From Candidatus Arcticimaribacter sp. UBA7428 (GTDB taxonomy: Bacteria; Bacteroidota; Bacteroidia; Flavobacteriales; Flavobacteriaceae): DNA of 14,834 bases. The first letter of the stretch is position 1; every line of letters begins with the position of its first letter. Under the pieces are notes generated by a model. The model made no database searches, had not been told where the DNA came from, and worked only from the letters and a program-made list of their open reading frames with translations. The position numbers were made by a program, and so were the translations under genes. Where the stretch lies: contig DLQQ01000015.1 of NCBI GenBank assembly GCA_002477625.1, positions 10,001 to 24,834 of the forward strand, read 5' to 3'. Shown one piece after another: positions 6,983 through 14,749 of the stretch.

Positions 6983-7621
6983 ATGTCAATAGTAGGAAAA
7001 CAATTTCCAGATTTAAGTGTCAATGCAATGAACGAAATGGGTGATACCATTAGCGTTAATGTATTAGAAGAAGCAAAAAACAACAAAAAGAAAGTGCTTT
7101 TGTTTTGGTACCCAAAAGATTTCACTTTCGTATGTCCAACAGAATTACACGCTTTTCAAGCTGCCTTAGGTGAATTTGAAAAAAGAAATACCATCGTTAT
7201 TGGAGCCTCTTGTGATACTGCCGAAGTACACTTTGCATGGTTAAGTACTGCAAAAGACAATGGTGGAATCGAAGGAGTAACCTATAATTTGTTAGCAGAT
7301 AGTAACAGAAACCTGGCCAGTACTTTAGGGATATTGGATATTTCGAACGAACGTTATGACGAAGAAACGGGTGTGCTTTTAGTCGATGGAGACAACGTAA
7401 CTTACAGAGCTACTTACTTAATTGACGAAGAAGGAACGGTGTTCCATGAAGGTGTAAACCACATGCCTCTTGGGAGAAGCGTAAACGAGTTCATTCGTTT
7501 GATCGATGCCTTTACCCACGTTCAAGAAAAAGGAGAAGTTTGTCCAGCAAACTGGGAAGAAGGAAAAGATGCGATGAATGCAAACCGTGATGGGGTACAA
7601 GATTACCTTAGCTCACACTAA
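6983..7621 (+). CDS. 2-Cys peroxiredoxin (AhpC/Prx1 type)
   Basis: A 212-residue cytoplasmic thiol peroxidase that reduces hydrogen peroxide and organic hydroperoxides. The peroxidatic Cys51 sits in FTFVCPTE (48-54), preceded by LFWYPKDF, and the resolving Cys187 in GEVCPANW, so it is a typical 2-Cys enzyme working as a dimer or decamer. The C-terminus ends DYLSSH and lacks the YF motif tied to easy over-oxidation in eukaryotic Prx1, suggesting a robust bacterial form. It begins a three-gene unit with a thioredoxin-like protein 10 bp downstream, a natural candidate to reduce it; no ahpF gene is present. The ATG at 6983 gives the family's normal N-terminus (MSIVGKQFPDL) and follows a TAnnTTTG box. 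Confidence 0.95.
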   Translation: MSIVGKQFPDLSVNAMNEMGDTISVNVLEEAKNNKKKVLLFWYPKDFTFVCPTELHAFQAALGEFEKRNTIVIGASCDTAEVHFAWLSTAKDNGGIEGVTYNLLADSNRNLASTLGILDISNERYDEETGVLLVDGDNVTYRATYLIDEEGTVFHEGVNHMPLGRSVNEFIRLIDAFTHVQEKGEVCPANWEEGKDAMNANRDGVQDYLSSH

Positions 7622-7631
7622 ATCCCTCCCC

Positions 7632-7946
7632 ATGTTTCAAGAAATCACAGATGATTCACTTCAAGAATTAATTGACAACAACGATTGCGTTCTTGTACAA
7701 TATTCTGCAGGATGGTGCGGCAATTGCCGGATCATGAAACCCAAATTCAAAAAGATGGCTTCGGAACACGAAGCCATCCCTTTTGTTTTGATTGATGCAG
7801 AAAAAAACCCTAACTCAAGAAAACTAGCCGACGTAAGCAATCTTCCTACTTTCGCTGCTTTTAAAAAGGGTTCCCTCGCATCGCAAGTACAAACCAACAA
7901 AACAGAAGTACTAAAAACCTTTGTAGATGAAACTACCGCTCATTAA
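7632..7946 (+). CDS. Thioredoxin-like protein with a CGNC active site
   Basis: A 104-residue cytoplasmic thioredoxin-fold protein. The active site is WCGNC (28-32, cysteines 29 and 32) in SAGWCGNCRIMKPKF, and the cis-proline loop is LPT with Pro72. Length and order fit thioredoxin, but the second residue between the cysteines is Asn rather than the Pro of WCGPC; this position tunes redox potential and partner choice, so it is probably a specialised thioredoxin rather than the housekeeping one. Ten bases separate it from the peroxiredoxin stop, pointing to reduction of that enzyme as its job (inference). I start it at 7632 (MFQEITDD); an in-frame ATG at 7578 lies inside the peroxiredoxin gene and adds 18 residues with no thioredoxin match. 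It overlaps the next gene by 20 bp. Confidence 0.9.
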   Translation: MFQEITDDSLQELIDNNDCVLVQYSAGWCGNCRIMKPKFKKMASEHEAIPFVLIDAEKNPNSRKLADVSNLPTFAAFKKGSLASQVQTNKTEVLKTFVDETTAH

Positions 7947-8184
7947 ACACATTTCGAATTTTGTTTCTGAAAACGACGAAGATTTTATTATTGAAACCTT
8001 AGAAGTTTTAGAGCACATTACAGAGTATTCTGGGATTAAAGACGATGAAATTGACCTTTTAGGAGAGCTGATTTCTAACCTATATGGTGCCTTAGAGGTT
8101 CAAAAAGACATCAAAGCCGGACAGACTCAAAAAGAGGCGTTGAACGCTTTTATGAAACGTGTTCAAGGCAGTATAGACTCCTAG
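7927..8184 (+). CDS. Small conserved protein, DUF6952-like
   Basis: An 85-residue acidic, mostly helical, soluble protein (MKLPLIKHISNFVSENDEDF...) with no cysteine, signal peptide, membrane segment or recognisable catalytic motif. I recall closely similar small proteins (DUF6952) beside peroxiredoxin and thioredoxin genes in Flavobacteriaceae, but could not check this here. Its start lies inside the thioredoxin-like gene (20-bp overlap, different frame), so translation is likely coupled and the product may work with the redox pair, for instance as a binding partner; this is inference from position only. It is the last gene before a strong terminator. Reality of the gene is well supported by spacing, length and composition; function is unknown. 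Confidence 0.8.
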   Translation: MKLPLIKHISNFVSENDEDFIIETLEVLEHITEYSGIKDDEIDLLGELISNLYGALEVQKDIKAGQTQKEALNAFMKRVQGSIDS

Positions 8185-8189
8185 CAAAT

Positions 8190-8213
8190 AGCCTCCTTTA
8201 AAGGGGGCTTTTT
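8190..8213 (+). terminator. Intrinsic terminator of the peroxiredoxin unit
   Basis: An 8-bp stem, AGCCTCCT pairing with AGGGGGCT (one T-G wobble), around a TTAA loop at 8190-8209, followed by a run of T to 8213. It starts 5 bases after the stop of the small DUF6952-like gene and separates that unit from the ftsK promoter. Confidence 0.85.
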
Positions 8214-8238
8214 AGGTTTTTAATTCAATCATTATTTG

Positions 8239-8246
8239 TATTTTTG
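8239..8246 (+). promoter_or_regulatory. Bacteroidota -7 promoter box for the ftsK unit
   Basis: TATTTTTG, a perfect TAnnTTTG box between the terminator at 8190-8213 and the ftsK ATG, 18 bases before the start codon. The -33 region shows only T-rich sequence without a clear TTG. It would drive ftsK, lolA, the LPS permease gene and ribB. Confidence 0.6.
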
Positions 8247-8264
8247 TAGGAATTCGAAGCCTGA

Positions 8265-10622
8265 ATGACTGCAAAAAAATCAACTTCACCTAGATTACCT
8301 AAATTTTCTGCTGCAACGCCAGAAAGTAAGCGAACTCGTGAAATCTTATTTGGCGGGTTTTTAATTCTAATCAGTTTACTGCTTTTCATCGCCTTTACCT
8401 CCTATTTTTTTAGTTGGAAACAAGATCAAAGCACACTGAATGCGCTAACCGATCGTACCGTTGAATCAGCTAATATTCTTTCCAAGTTAGGAGCAGCCGT
8501 CAGTCATTTTTTTATTTTTAAATCATTTGGTTTAGCCGCCTACATACTCGCATACTTATTTGGTATAACCGGACTAATTTTTTTCTTCAACACCAAAAAA
8601 GAACGGTTACTTGCTCAATGGACTTGGGGGCTTTATTACAGCCTTTGGTTTGCCTTACTCTTTGGCTATTACTCAAAAATTCTTCCCGTTTTTAGCGGGG
8701 TAATGGGGTTTGAAATAGCAGACTTTACATCCGATTATATCGGTTCGATTGGCATGGGAACACTCCTGGTTTTTGGGAGTTTAATTTTCATTGTCCTTCA
8801 CTGGAAAGTCACACCGGAAGCACTTATTCTAAAAATAAAACCGCTTTTTAAAAAATCGAACAATCCCACAGAAGAATCGATTGTTTCAAAAAGTAAAGCA
8901 GAAGAAGCCTATGATAGGTTTAATGCAGAAGCTGCTGAGGTGGATGAAATGACCCTGTCCGTAGAAGCACCCGTTGAAGAAGAAACAAATCTGGAGATGC
9001 CCATCGCAAAAACTGAGGACGCAATTGAATCAGAGCCAGAAGAAGAACTTGAAATTGAAATCAACAGTGCCAAAGAAGATTTGGTCGACACCAATCTTTC
9101 GCAACAACTTGTAGATAAGTATGGATCATATGATCCAACCTTAGAACTCAGTAAATATCTTTTCCCAACCCTTGACTTATTAAAAGATTACGGCGATGGA
9201 AGTATCACCATCAACCAAGAAGAACTTGAGGCAAACAAAAACAAAATTGTAAATACGCTCAAAAACTACAAGATTGAAATTGCTCAGATCAAAGCCAATA
9301 TTGGTCCAACAGTAACCTTATACGAAATTGTTCCAGCTGCAGGAATACGAATTTCAAAGATTAAAAATTTAGAAGACGATATTGCCTTATCGCTATCTGC
9401 TCTGGGAATTCGAATCATTGCGCCTATTCCAGGAAAAGGAACCATCGGTATAGAAGTACCGAATCAGAAACCAAGTATAGTATCGATGCGTTCAGTCATT
9501 GCCTCCCAAAAATTTCAAAAGGCGGAGATGGAACTTCCCATTGCACTGGGGAAAACGATCAGTAATGAAACCTTTGTTGTCGATTTAGCCAAAATGCCCC
9601 ACTTACTGATGGCGGGTGCTACAGGGCAAGGGAAATCGGTTGGACTGAATGCTGTACTTACCTCGCTACTTTATAAAAAACATCCAGCCGAAGTCAAATT
9701 CGTATTGGTTGATCCTAAAAAAGTTGAGCTCAATATTTACAATAAAATTGAACGTCATTATTTGGCAAAACTCCCAGATTCGGAAGATGCAATCATTACC
9801 GACAACACCAAAGTAATTCATACCCTCAACTCCCTTTGTATTGAAATGGACAACCGATATGAGTTACTCAAAAATGGAATGTGTCGAAACTTAAAAGAAT
9901 ACAACACCAAATTTAAGGCTCGAAAACTAAACCCAGATGATGGACATTGTTTCTTGCCCTATATAGTTTTAGTAGTTGATGAATTCGCAGATTTGATCAT
10001 GACCGCTGGAAAGGAAGTAGAAACACCCATTGCGCGTTTAGCCCAATTGGCTCGTGCCATTGGAATCCATTTAATTATTGCAACACAACGTCCCTCCGTA
10101 AACGTAATTACTGGAATTATAAAAGCGAATTTCCCTGCTCGGATTGCATTTCGAGTAACTTCCAAAATAGATTCAAGAACTATTTTGGATAACGGTGGAG
10201 CAGATCAATTAATTGGACGTGGCGATATGCTTTACACCCAAGGAAATGACTTAACACGTATTCAATGTGCCTTTGTAGATACTCCAGAAGTCGAAAAAGT
10301 TGTTGAATACATTGGCTCACAAAAAGCCTATGCAGAAGCACATTTATTACCCGAATTTGTTGGAGAAGAATCTACAGCTACTGATATAGACATAAACGAT
10401 CGAGATGCCCTGTTTCGAGAAGCAGCAGAAGTTATTGTTACTGCTCAACAGGGTTCAGCATCGCTTTTACAACGTAAATTAAAATTAGGATATAACCGTG
10501 CCGGTAGAATTGTAGACCAAATGGAAGCTGCAGGAATCGTGGGTCCATTTGAAGGTAGTAAGGCAAGACAAGTTCTTATTCCTGATCTTACTTCTTTGGA
10601 ACAGTTATTGAATAATGAATAA
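8265..10622 (+). CDS. ftsK: DNA translocase FtsK/SpoIIIE
   Basis: A 785-residue septal DNA pump that clears chromosome ends from the closing division site and aids dimer resolution by Xer recombinases. Four membrane helices are visible (about 27-49, 83-108, 119-137, 159-179), then a short acidic linker rich in Glu (about 198-278), much shorter than in E. coli. The motor follows: alpha domain from ~283, Walker A GATGQGKS (451-458), Walker B VVDEFADL with Asp572-Glu573, and the ATQRPSVNVITG stretch. The C-terminal winged-helix gamma domain (714-772) keeps the LGYNRAGRIVDQMEAAGIV core that reads polar DNA motifs. It has its own promoter box and ends inside the start of lolA (8-bp overlap), so the division gene is coupled to envelope-transport genes. 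The ATG at 8265 gives a normal basic N-terminus. Confidence 0.96.
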   Translation: MTAKKSTSPRLPKFSAATPESKRTREILFGGFLILISLLLFIAFTSYFFSWKQDQSTLNALTDRTVESANILSKLGAAVSHFFIFKSFGLAAYILAYLFGITGLIFFFNTKKERLLAQWTWGLYYSLWFALLFGYYSKILPVFSGVMGFEIADFTSDYIGSIGMGTLLVFGSLIFIVLHWKVTPEALILKIKPLFKKSNNPTEESIVSKSKAEEAYDRFNAEAAEVDEMTLSVEAPVEEETNLEMPIAKTEDAIESEPEEELEIEINSAKEDLVDTNLSQQLVDKYGSYDPTLELSKYLFPTLDLLKDYGDGSITINQEELEANKNKIVNTLKNYKIEIAQIKANIGPTVTLYEIVPAAGIRISKIKNLEDDIALSLSALGIRIIAPIPGKGTIGIEVPNQKPSIVSMRSVIASQKFQKAEMELPIALGKTISNETFVVDLAKMPHLLMAGATGQGKSVGLNAVLTSLLYKKHPAEVKFVLVDPKKVELNIYNKIERHYLAKLPDSEDAIITDNTKVIHTLNSLCIEMDNRYELLKNGMCRNLKEYNTKFKARKLNPDDGHCFLPYIVLVVDEFADLIMTAGKEVETPIARLAQLARAIGIHLIIATQRPSVNVITGIIKANFPARIAFRVTSKIDSRTILDNGGADQLIGRGDMLYTQGNDLTRIQCAFVDTPEVEKVVEYIGSQKAYAEAHLLPEFVGEESTATDIDINDRDALFREAAEVIVTAQQGSASLLQRKLKLGYNRAGRIVDQMEAAGIVGPFEGSKARQVLIPDLTSLEQLLNNE

Positions 10623-11268
10623 TAAAAAATACAAGCCCATGCGTTTAATGTTTCTCTTATTAGTTTCCTCTACCCTACTGTTTGCACAAGGTCCAGAACA
10701 AGCAAAATACTTATTGAATCAGGTATCTGCAGAAATAAAGAAACAGAAAAACCTGCGTTTCGAATTTCAATACGTACTAGAAAACAAAGAAGAGGATATT
10801 CGTCAGGAAACCGAAGGAAAAGTAACTCTGGCTGGGGATCAGTACAAATTAGAATTCCTAGAAGTTATTCAGCTATTTGATGGAGACAAAATTTATACCA
10901 TAGTTCCTGAAAACGAAGAAATAACCATTAGTGCTCCCGAAGAAAGTGAGGCCATAAGTGTAAATCCATCGCAGCTCCTAAATTTCTATGAAGAAGGCTA
11001 CGGATATGAATGGGACATTAGTCAAAAGGTAATGGGGCGCAACATTCAATTTGTAAAACTCATCCCGACAGAAGAAAATGTAGACGTTCAATACCTTTTA
11101 CTGGGAATTGATACCGCTAATAATTCCATTTACAAGTTAATCGAGATTGGAAACAACAAAACATCGACTACCCTCACCCTTAGGAATCAAGAGGAAAACA
11201 TTAGTCTTCCCCCTGATTTTTTCGAATTCAATAGTGCAGAATACCCAAACTACTACATCAATAACTAG
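10615..11268 (+). CDS. lolA: Outer-membrane lipoprotein carrier LolA
   Basis: A 217-residue periplasmic protein with a signal peptide (MNNKKYKPMRLMFLLLVSSTLLFA, probable cleavage before Gln25). The mature part fits the LolA fold, an open beta-barrel that ferries lipoproteins through the periplasm: LNQVSAEIKKQKNLRFEFQY near the N-terminus, then EGKVTLAGDQYKLEF, and IQLFDGDKIYTIVPENEE in the centre. Sequence identity to proteobacterial LolA is low, as usual in Bacteroidota, which generally have no LolB. The ATG at 10615 lies within the end of ftsK; a later Met at residue 9 would leave a shorter but still workable signal peptide. The gene abuts the LPS-permease gene (start 3 bases after its stop), grouping two envelope-transport functions. 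Confidence 0.88.
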   Translation: MNNKKYKPMRLMFLLLVSSTLLFAQGPEQAKYLLNQVSAEIKKQKNLRFEFQYVLENKEEDIRQETEGKVTLAGDQYKLEFLEVIQLFDGDKIYTIVPENEEITISAPEESEAISVNPSQLLNFYEEGYGYEWDISQKVMGRNIQFVKLIPTEENVDVQYLLLGIDTANNSIYKLIEIGNNKTSTTLTLRNQEENISLPPDFFEFNSAEYPNYYINN

Positions 11269-11271
11269 GTG

Positions 11272-12753
11272 ATGAAAATTCTAGATCGTTACATCCTATT
11301 CTCATACATTCAGCGCTTGTTGAGTGTCTTTATGATTTTGATGTTGATCTTCATCATCCAGACCATTTGGTTGTTTATCGATGACTTTGCTGGCAAGGGA
11401 ATCGACTTTGGTACCATCATGAAATTCTTATTGTACTACTCCCCAAAGCTAGTCCCTTTGGTGCTCCCTTTATCAGTTCTTCTTGCCTCGATTATGACCT
11501 ATGGAACCTTTGCTGAAAATTATGAATTTGCAGCGATGAAGTCCACAGGAATTTCGCTACAACGGGCGATGCTTGGGCTTGTGGTTTTTCATTTTTTCTT
11601 GGGAATAGGAAGTTTTTATTTTTCAAACTACATCATCCCCTTTGCAGAAGTAAAATCTTTTAACCTCAGAAGAAACCTGGCAAAACTTAAGCCAGCACTT
11701 GCGATAACCGAGGGGATTTTCAATGATATTGGGCAAATGAATATTAAGGTAGATGACAAATTTGGAAATGAAGATCGTTTTTTAAAGAATGTGCTCATAC
11801 ATGAAAAAATTCCAAGTCAGAAAAATAATATTGTAATTAAAGCAGTATCGGGCGAATTAAAAACAGCCAAAATCGGAGACCAACTCCAACTGCTTCTTTT
11901 TGATGGGAACCGTTACGAAGAAATAGATCCCAAAAAGCAAGAAGATAAAAAGCGAATTCCCCATACGAGAGTTAAATTCGAACGCTATGTGATGAATATC
12001 GATTTATCTCAATTCAATAATGTCGACCTTTCAAAAGAAGATTACAAAAGTACTTTTCGAATGCAGAAGGTTGATGAACTTAAGGAGAGTATTGATTCTT
12101 TAGAAATTAAATATATAGATCAACGGAAGTCGTTTGCGAATAATTTTGTGAAAACCAACGGAATTACAGTTTTAGAGAATGAAGATAAAGACAGTATTTT
12201 TTCGGACTCTATCCTCAAGAAATTTAAAAACCCCTTAAGCTTCATAAATCCTGATCAGTTTTTTAAACACAAACAGGCAATTTACTCAGCTTCAATAGGC
12301 ATCAAAGGAGTACTTCAAAGGATCGCAGGAAAAAAGAAAAACTTTTTCATTCAGCAAAAACTAATCAACCTGCACAAGAGTTCATTTCATGATAAATACA
12401 CCATGGGGTTTGGTGTCTTTTTCTTATTCTTGATCGGTGCTGCGCTGGGTGCCATCATTAGAAAAGGAGGTCTAGGCCTACCCGTTGTACTCGCCATATT
12501 AATTTTCCTCTCCTATCATTACATCGGTCTTTTTGGTAAAAATGCAGCTGAGGATGGTAGCATCAGCCCTTTTGTTGGCAGTTGGGTTTCTGTTCTTATT
12601 ATCGGAATGTTTGCACTATACCTAACCAAACAAGCCTCGAGCGATCGGGGACTTGCCAACCTGGATCGCATACAAGTTCCGCTTATCCAGTTCGTTGAAA
12701 AAATTAAAAAAATAAAATCATTTAAGGAATTATACCGCTATGTCAAAAGATAA
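11272..12753 (+). CDS. LptF/LptG family lipopolysaccharide export permease
   Basis: A 493-residue inner-membrane subunit of the LPS transporter (YjgP/YjgQ family), which with the ATPase LptB pulls LPS from the inner membrane and passes it to the periplasmic bridge. Three N-terminal membrane helices (about 12-34, 55-77, 100-122) and three C-terminal ones (about 377-397, 402-421, 433-452) flank a large periplasmic region. The start MKILDRYILFSYIQRLL and the cytoplasmic EFAAMKSTGIS loop (85-95), expected to contact the ATPase, are diagnostic. The periplasmic part is longer than in E. coli: a ~110-residue stretch (about 265-376) follows the usual beta-jellyroll. Whether it is F- or G-type cannot be decided here, and no second family member is in the window. 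I start at the ATG at 11272; a GTG just before it is less likely. Its 3' end overlaps ribB by 14 bp. Confidence 0.92.
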   Translation: MKILDRYILFSYIQRLLSVFMILMLIFIIQTIWLFIDDFAGKGIDFGTIMKFLLYYSPKLVPLVLPLSVLLASIMTYGTFAENYEFAAMKSTGISLQRAMLGLVVFHFFLGIGSFYFSNYIIPFAEVKSFNLRRNLAKLKPALAITEGIFNDIGQMNIKVDDKFGNEDRFLKNVLIHEKIPSQKNNIVIKAVSGELKTAKIGDQLQLLLFDGNRYEEIDPKKQEDKKRIPHTRVKFERYVMNIDLSQFNNVDLSKEDYKSTFRMQKVDELKESIDSLEIKYIDQRKSFANNFVKTNGITVLENEDKDSIFSDSILKKFKNPLSFINPDQFFKHKQAIYSASIGIKGVLQRIAGKKKNFFIQQKLINLHKSSFHDKYTMGFGVFFLFLIGAALGAIIRKGGLGLPVVLAILIFLSYHYIGLFGKNAAEDGSISPFVGSWVSVLIIGMFALYLTKQASSDRGLANLDRIQVPLIQFVEKIKKIKSFKELYRYVKR

Positions 12754-13888
12754 ATTAGATACGATTACAGAAGCAATTGAAGCCATTAAAAATGGTGAAA
12801 TTATAATTGTAGTTGATGACGATAATCGGGAGAATGAGGGAGACTTTTTGGCAGCAGCCGAAATGATTACTCCCGAGATGATTAATTTCATGGCCACTCA
12901 TGGACGGGGCTTAATCTGTGCCCCTTTGACAGAAAAACGGTGTGAGGAAATAAACCTACACCGCATGGTCGACAACAATACCGACCCTATGGAAACTGCC
13001 TTTACCGTTTCCGTAGATTTAAAAGGAAATGGCGTTACGACTGGAATCTCTGCTGCTGATAGAGCCAAAACAGTTGCGGCATTAGTAGACGACAGTACAC
13101 AGGCACATCAATTATCAAGACCAGGGCACATATTCCCACTCATTGCAAAAGAAGGTGGTGTATTGCGTAGAACAGGACATACTGAGGCAGCGATTGATTT
13201 TGCTCGTCTAGCTGGAATGAAGCCAGCGGGTGTGATTGTAGAAATCATGAACGAAGACGGAACTATGGCGCGTCTTCCTCAATTATTAGAAGTTGCCGAA
13301 AAATTCAATTTGAAGTTGGTTTCTATCGAGGATCTCGTTTCGTACCGTATGCAGCACGATAGCCTTATTCTTAAACGTGCAGATACAGAAATTCAAACGC
13401 GTTTTGGAGAATTCCGTCTACGTGCCTACCAGCAAACCACCAACAGTCAGGTTCATGTGGCACTTACCAAAGGGAGTTGGGATGAAAATGATGCGGTACT
13501 CACCCGAATCAATTCTTCCCAAATAAGCAATGATATTCTGAGTATGTTATCGGGATCAAACGATGGGAAAAATCATTTGCAATCCTATTTAGATGATATT
13601 TTTGGTTTAATCAATTCCGAAGGAAAAGGAGCTGTTCTCTTCATCAATCAGTCCCAACAATCTGAAAATTTGCTCGCTCGAATTAAAGAGCTGACTGAAC
13701 TACAACTTCAAGGAGAAATGCACAAGGTTCCCCCTATGAAGATGGATTATAAAGATTTTGGAATTGGAGCACAAATACTGCATGATTTACGCATCAGCAA
13801 ACTCAAAGTAATCAGTAATTCATCTCATGGTCCGCGTGTAGGTATTACAGGTTATGGATTGGAGATTAAAGAATATATAAAGTATTAG
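12740..13888 (+). CDS. ribB: 3,4-dihydroxy-2-butanone-4-phosphate synthase (RibB) with a degenerate GTP cyclohydrolase II domain
   Basis: A 382-residue enzyme of riboflavin synthesis that turns ribulose 5-phosphate into 3,4-dihydroxy-2-butanone 4-phosphate and formate. The first ~205 residues hold a complete RibB domain: [11 protein letters not shown] (26-36, metal-binding Glu), THGRGLIC (53-60), [14 protein letters not shown] (98-111), RPGHIFPL (127-134) and [14 protein letters not shown] (146-159, metal-binding His147). The remaining ~175 residues align with GTP cyclohydrolase II, as in bifunctional RibBA, but its zinc motif (SECLTGD...RCDCG) is absent: the region around 238-262 has no cysteine. 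The catalytic RQEGRGIGL segment is replaced by [10 protein letters not shown] (303-312). Only the tail [15 protein letters not shown]...GITGYGLEI is kept. So this is probably a one-function RibB with a structural second half; a true RibA must be elsewhere. It is last in the ftsK unit. Confidence 0.93.
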   Translation: MSKDKLDTITEAIEAIKNGEIIIVVDDDNRENEGDFLAAAEMITPEMINFMATHGRGLICAPLTEKRCEEINLHRMVDNNTDPMETAFTVSVDLKGNGVTTGISAADRAKTVAALVDDSTQAHQLSRPGHIFPLIAKEGGVLRRTGHTEAAIDFARLAGMKPAGVIVEIMNEDGTMARLPQLLEVAEKFNLKLVSIEDLVSYRMQHDSLILKRADTEIQTRFGEFRLRAYQQTTNSQVHVALTKGSWDENDAVLTRINSSQISNDILSMLSGSNDGKNHLQSYLDDIFGLINSEGKGAVLFINQSQQSENLLARIKELTELQLQGEMHKVPPMKMDYKDFGIGAQILHDLRISKLKVISNSSHGPRVGITGYGLEIKEYIKY

Positions 13889-13889
13889 G

Positions 13890-14642
13890 TTAAAAGAACC
13901 ATAGCTTTATCGACATCAGACTTACCATAACGACCATGGCCATCTTAATAACACCCTCTCCTTTGTCTACTGACCAACGGCTGGACCACCAAGCCCCTAT
14001 TGAAGTACCAATAGCCAGTACAAGCCCTGTAGTCCAATCTACCGTCCCATTATAGGCAAAAAGAGCGAGGGCACCACAGGTGTAAATAAAAACCAAGGAC
14101 ACTTTGGTCGCATTGGTTTTAATAAGCGACAAACGGTTGACATTATTCAAAAAAAGGATGATGACAAAACCAATTCCTGCGTTTATAAATCCACCGTAGA
14201 TTCCAATAAAAAAGAAGCCAATAACAGCATAAAACAAATACTTACCGGTTAAACGTTCCGGAAGTTCCAAGGAACTAACCTTGGGCTTGAAAACAATGAT
14301 TGCAACCACAATGATCATGATGACAGCTAACACCTTATTGAAGGTTTCTCCTTTGATATCAACTGCAATTTGTGCCCCAATTAGAGAGCCAATTAGGGCG
14401 GCAATACCCAAGTAAATATTAAATGGAAAATTGGTAACTCCTTTGGAACGATATCCTGCTGTTCCGATCAACGCTTGAAAGGCAATTCCAATCCGATTCG
14501 TAGCGTTTGCAACATTGGGCGGAAGCCCCATAAAGATAAGAACAGGAAGTGTCAATAAGGAGCCTCCGCCAGCCAAAGTATTGATCACACCGGCCATCAT
14601 TCCAACCAGAATTAGTAGCCCATATTGAAGTAAATCATTCAT
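13890..14642 (-). CDS. TauE/SafE (TSUP) family membrane permease
   Basis: A 250-residue inner-membrane protein with about eight hydrophobic segments in two similar halves. The first half has the family motif AGVINTLAGGGSLLTLPVL (17-35) followed by GLPPNVANATNR (39-50); the second half repeats the pattern in GFINAGIGFVIILFL and KTNATKVSLVF. TSUP proteins are linked to export or uptake of sulfite, sulfonates, thiosulfate and other small organic anions; the substrate here is unknown and no sulfur-metabolism gene is adjacent. I start at the ATG whose first base is 14642; an in-frame TTG two codons upstream is less likely. It converges on ribB, with only one base between the stops, and I see no strong terminator there. 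Confidence 0.9.
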   Translation of the reverse strand: MNDLLQYGLLILVGMMAGVINTLAGGGSLLTLPVLIFMGLPPNVANATNRIGIAFQALIGTAGYRSKGVTNFPFNIYLGIAALIGSLIGAQIAVDIKGETFNKVLAVIMIIVVAIIVFKPKVSSLELPERLTGKYLFYAVIGFFFIGIYGGFINAGIGFVIILFLNNVNRLSLIKTNATKVSLVFIYTCGALALFAYNGTVDWTTGLVLAIGTSIGAWWSSRWSVDKGEGVIKMAMVVMVSLMSIKLWFF

Positions 14643-14731
14643 AGTCAAGTTTTAAATGAAGATATCCATTTTAGGATAAAAAAAAGATCAATTTATCGAA
14701 TTAAAAGATTTTTTTAGTTGGAAAAGGAATG

Positions 14732-14739
14732 TATATTTG
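14732..14739 (+). promoter_or_regulatory. Bacteroidota -7 promoter box for tRNA-Ser
   Basis: TATATTTG, a perfect TAnnTTTG box ending 10 bases before the first base of the tRNA, the spacing expected for a short leader. Upstream lies a T-rich stretch (14709-14715), and a TTG at 14718-14720 is too close to be a standard -33 element. Confidence 0.6.
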
Positions 14740-14749
14740 CAACCGCATA

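Noticed and set aside
7578..7631. Upstream ATG extending the thioredoxin-like protein into the peroxiredoxin gene
   Set aside because: The extra 18 residues have no thioredoxin similarity and would create a large overlap; the ATG at 7632 gives the normal length.
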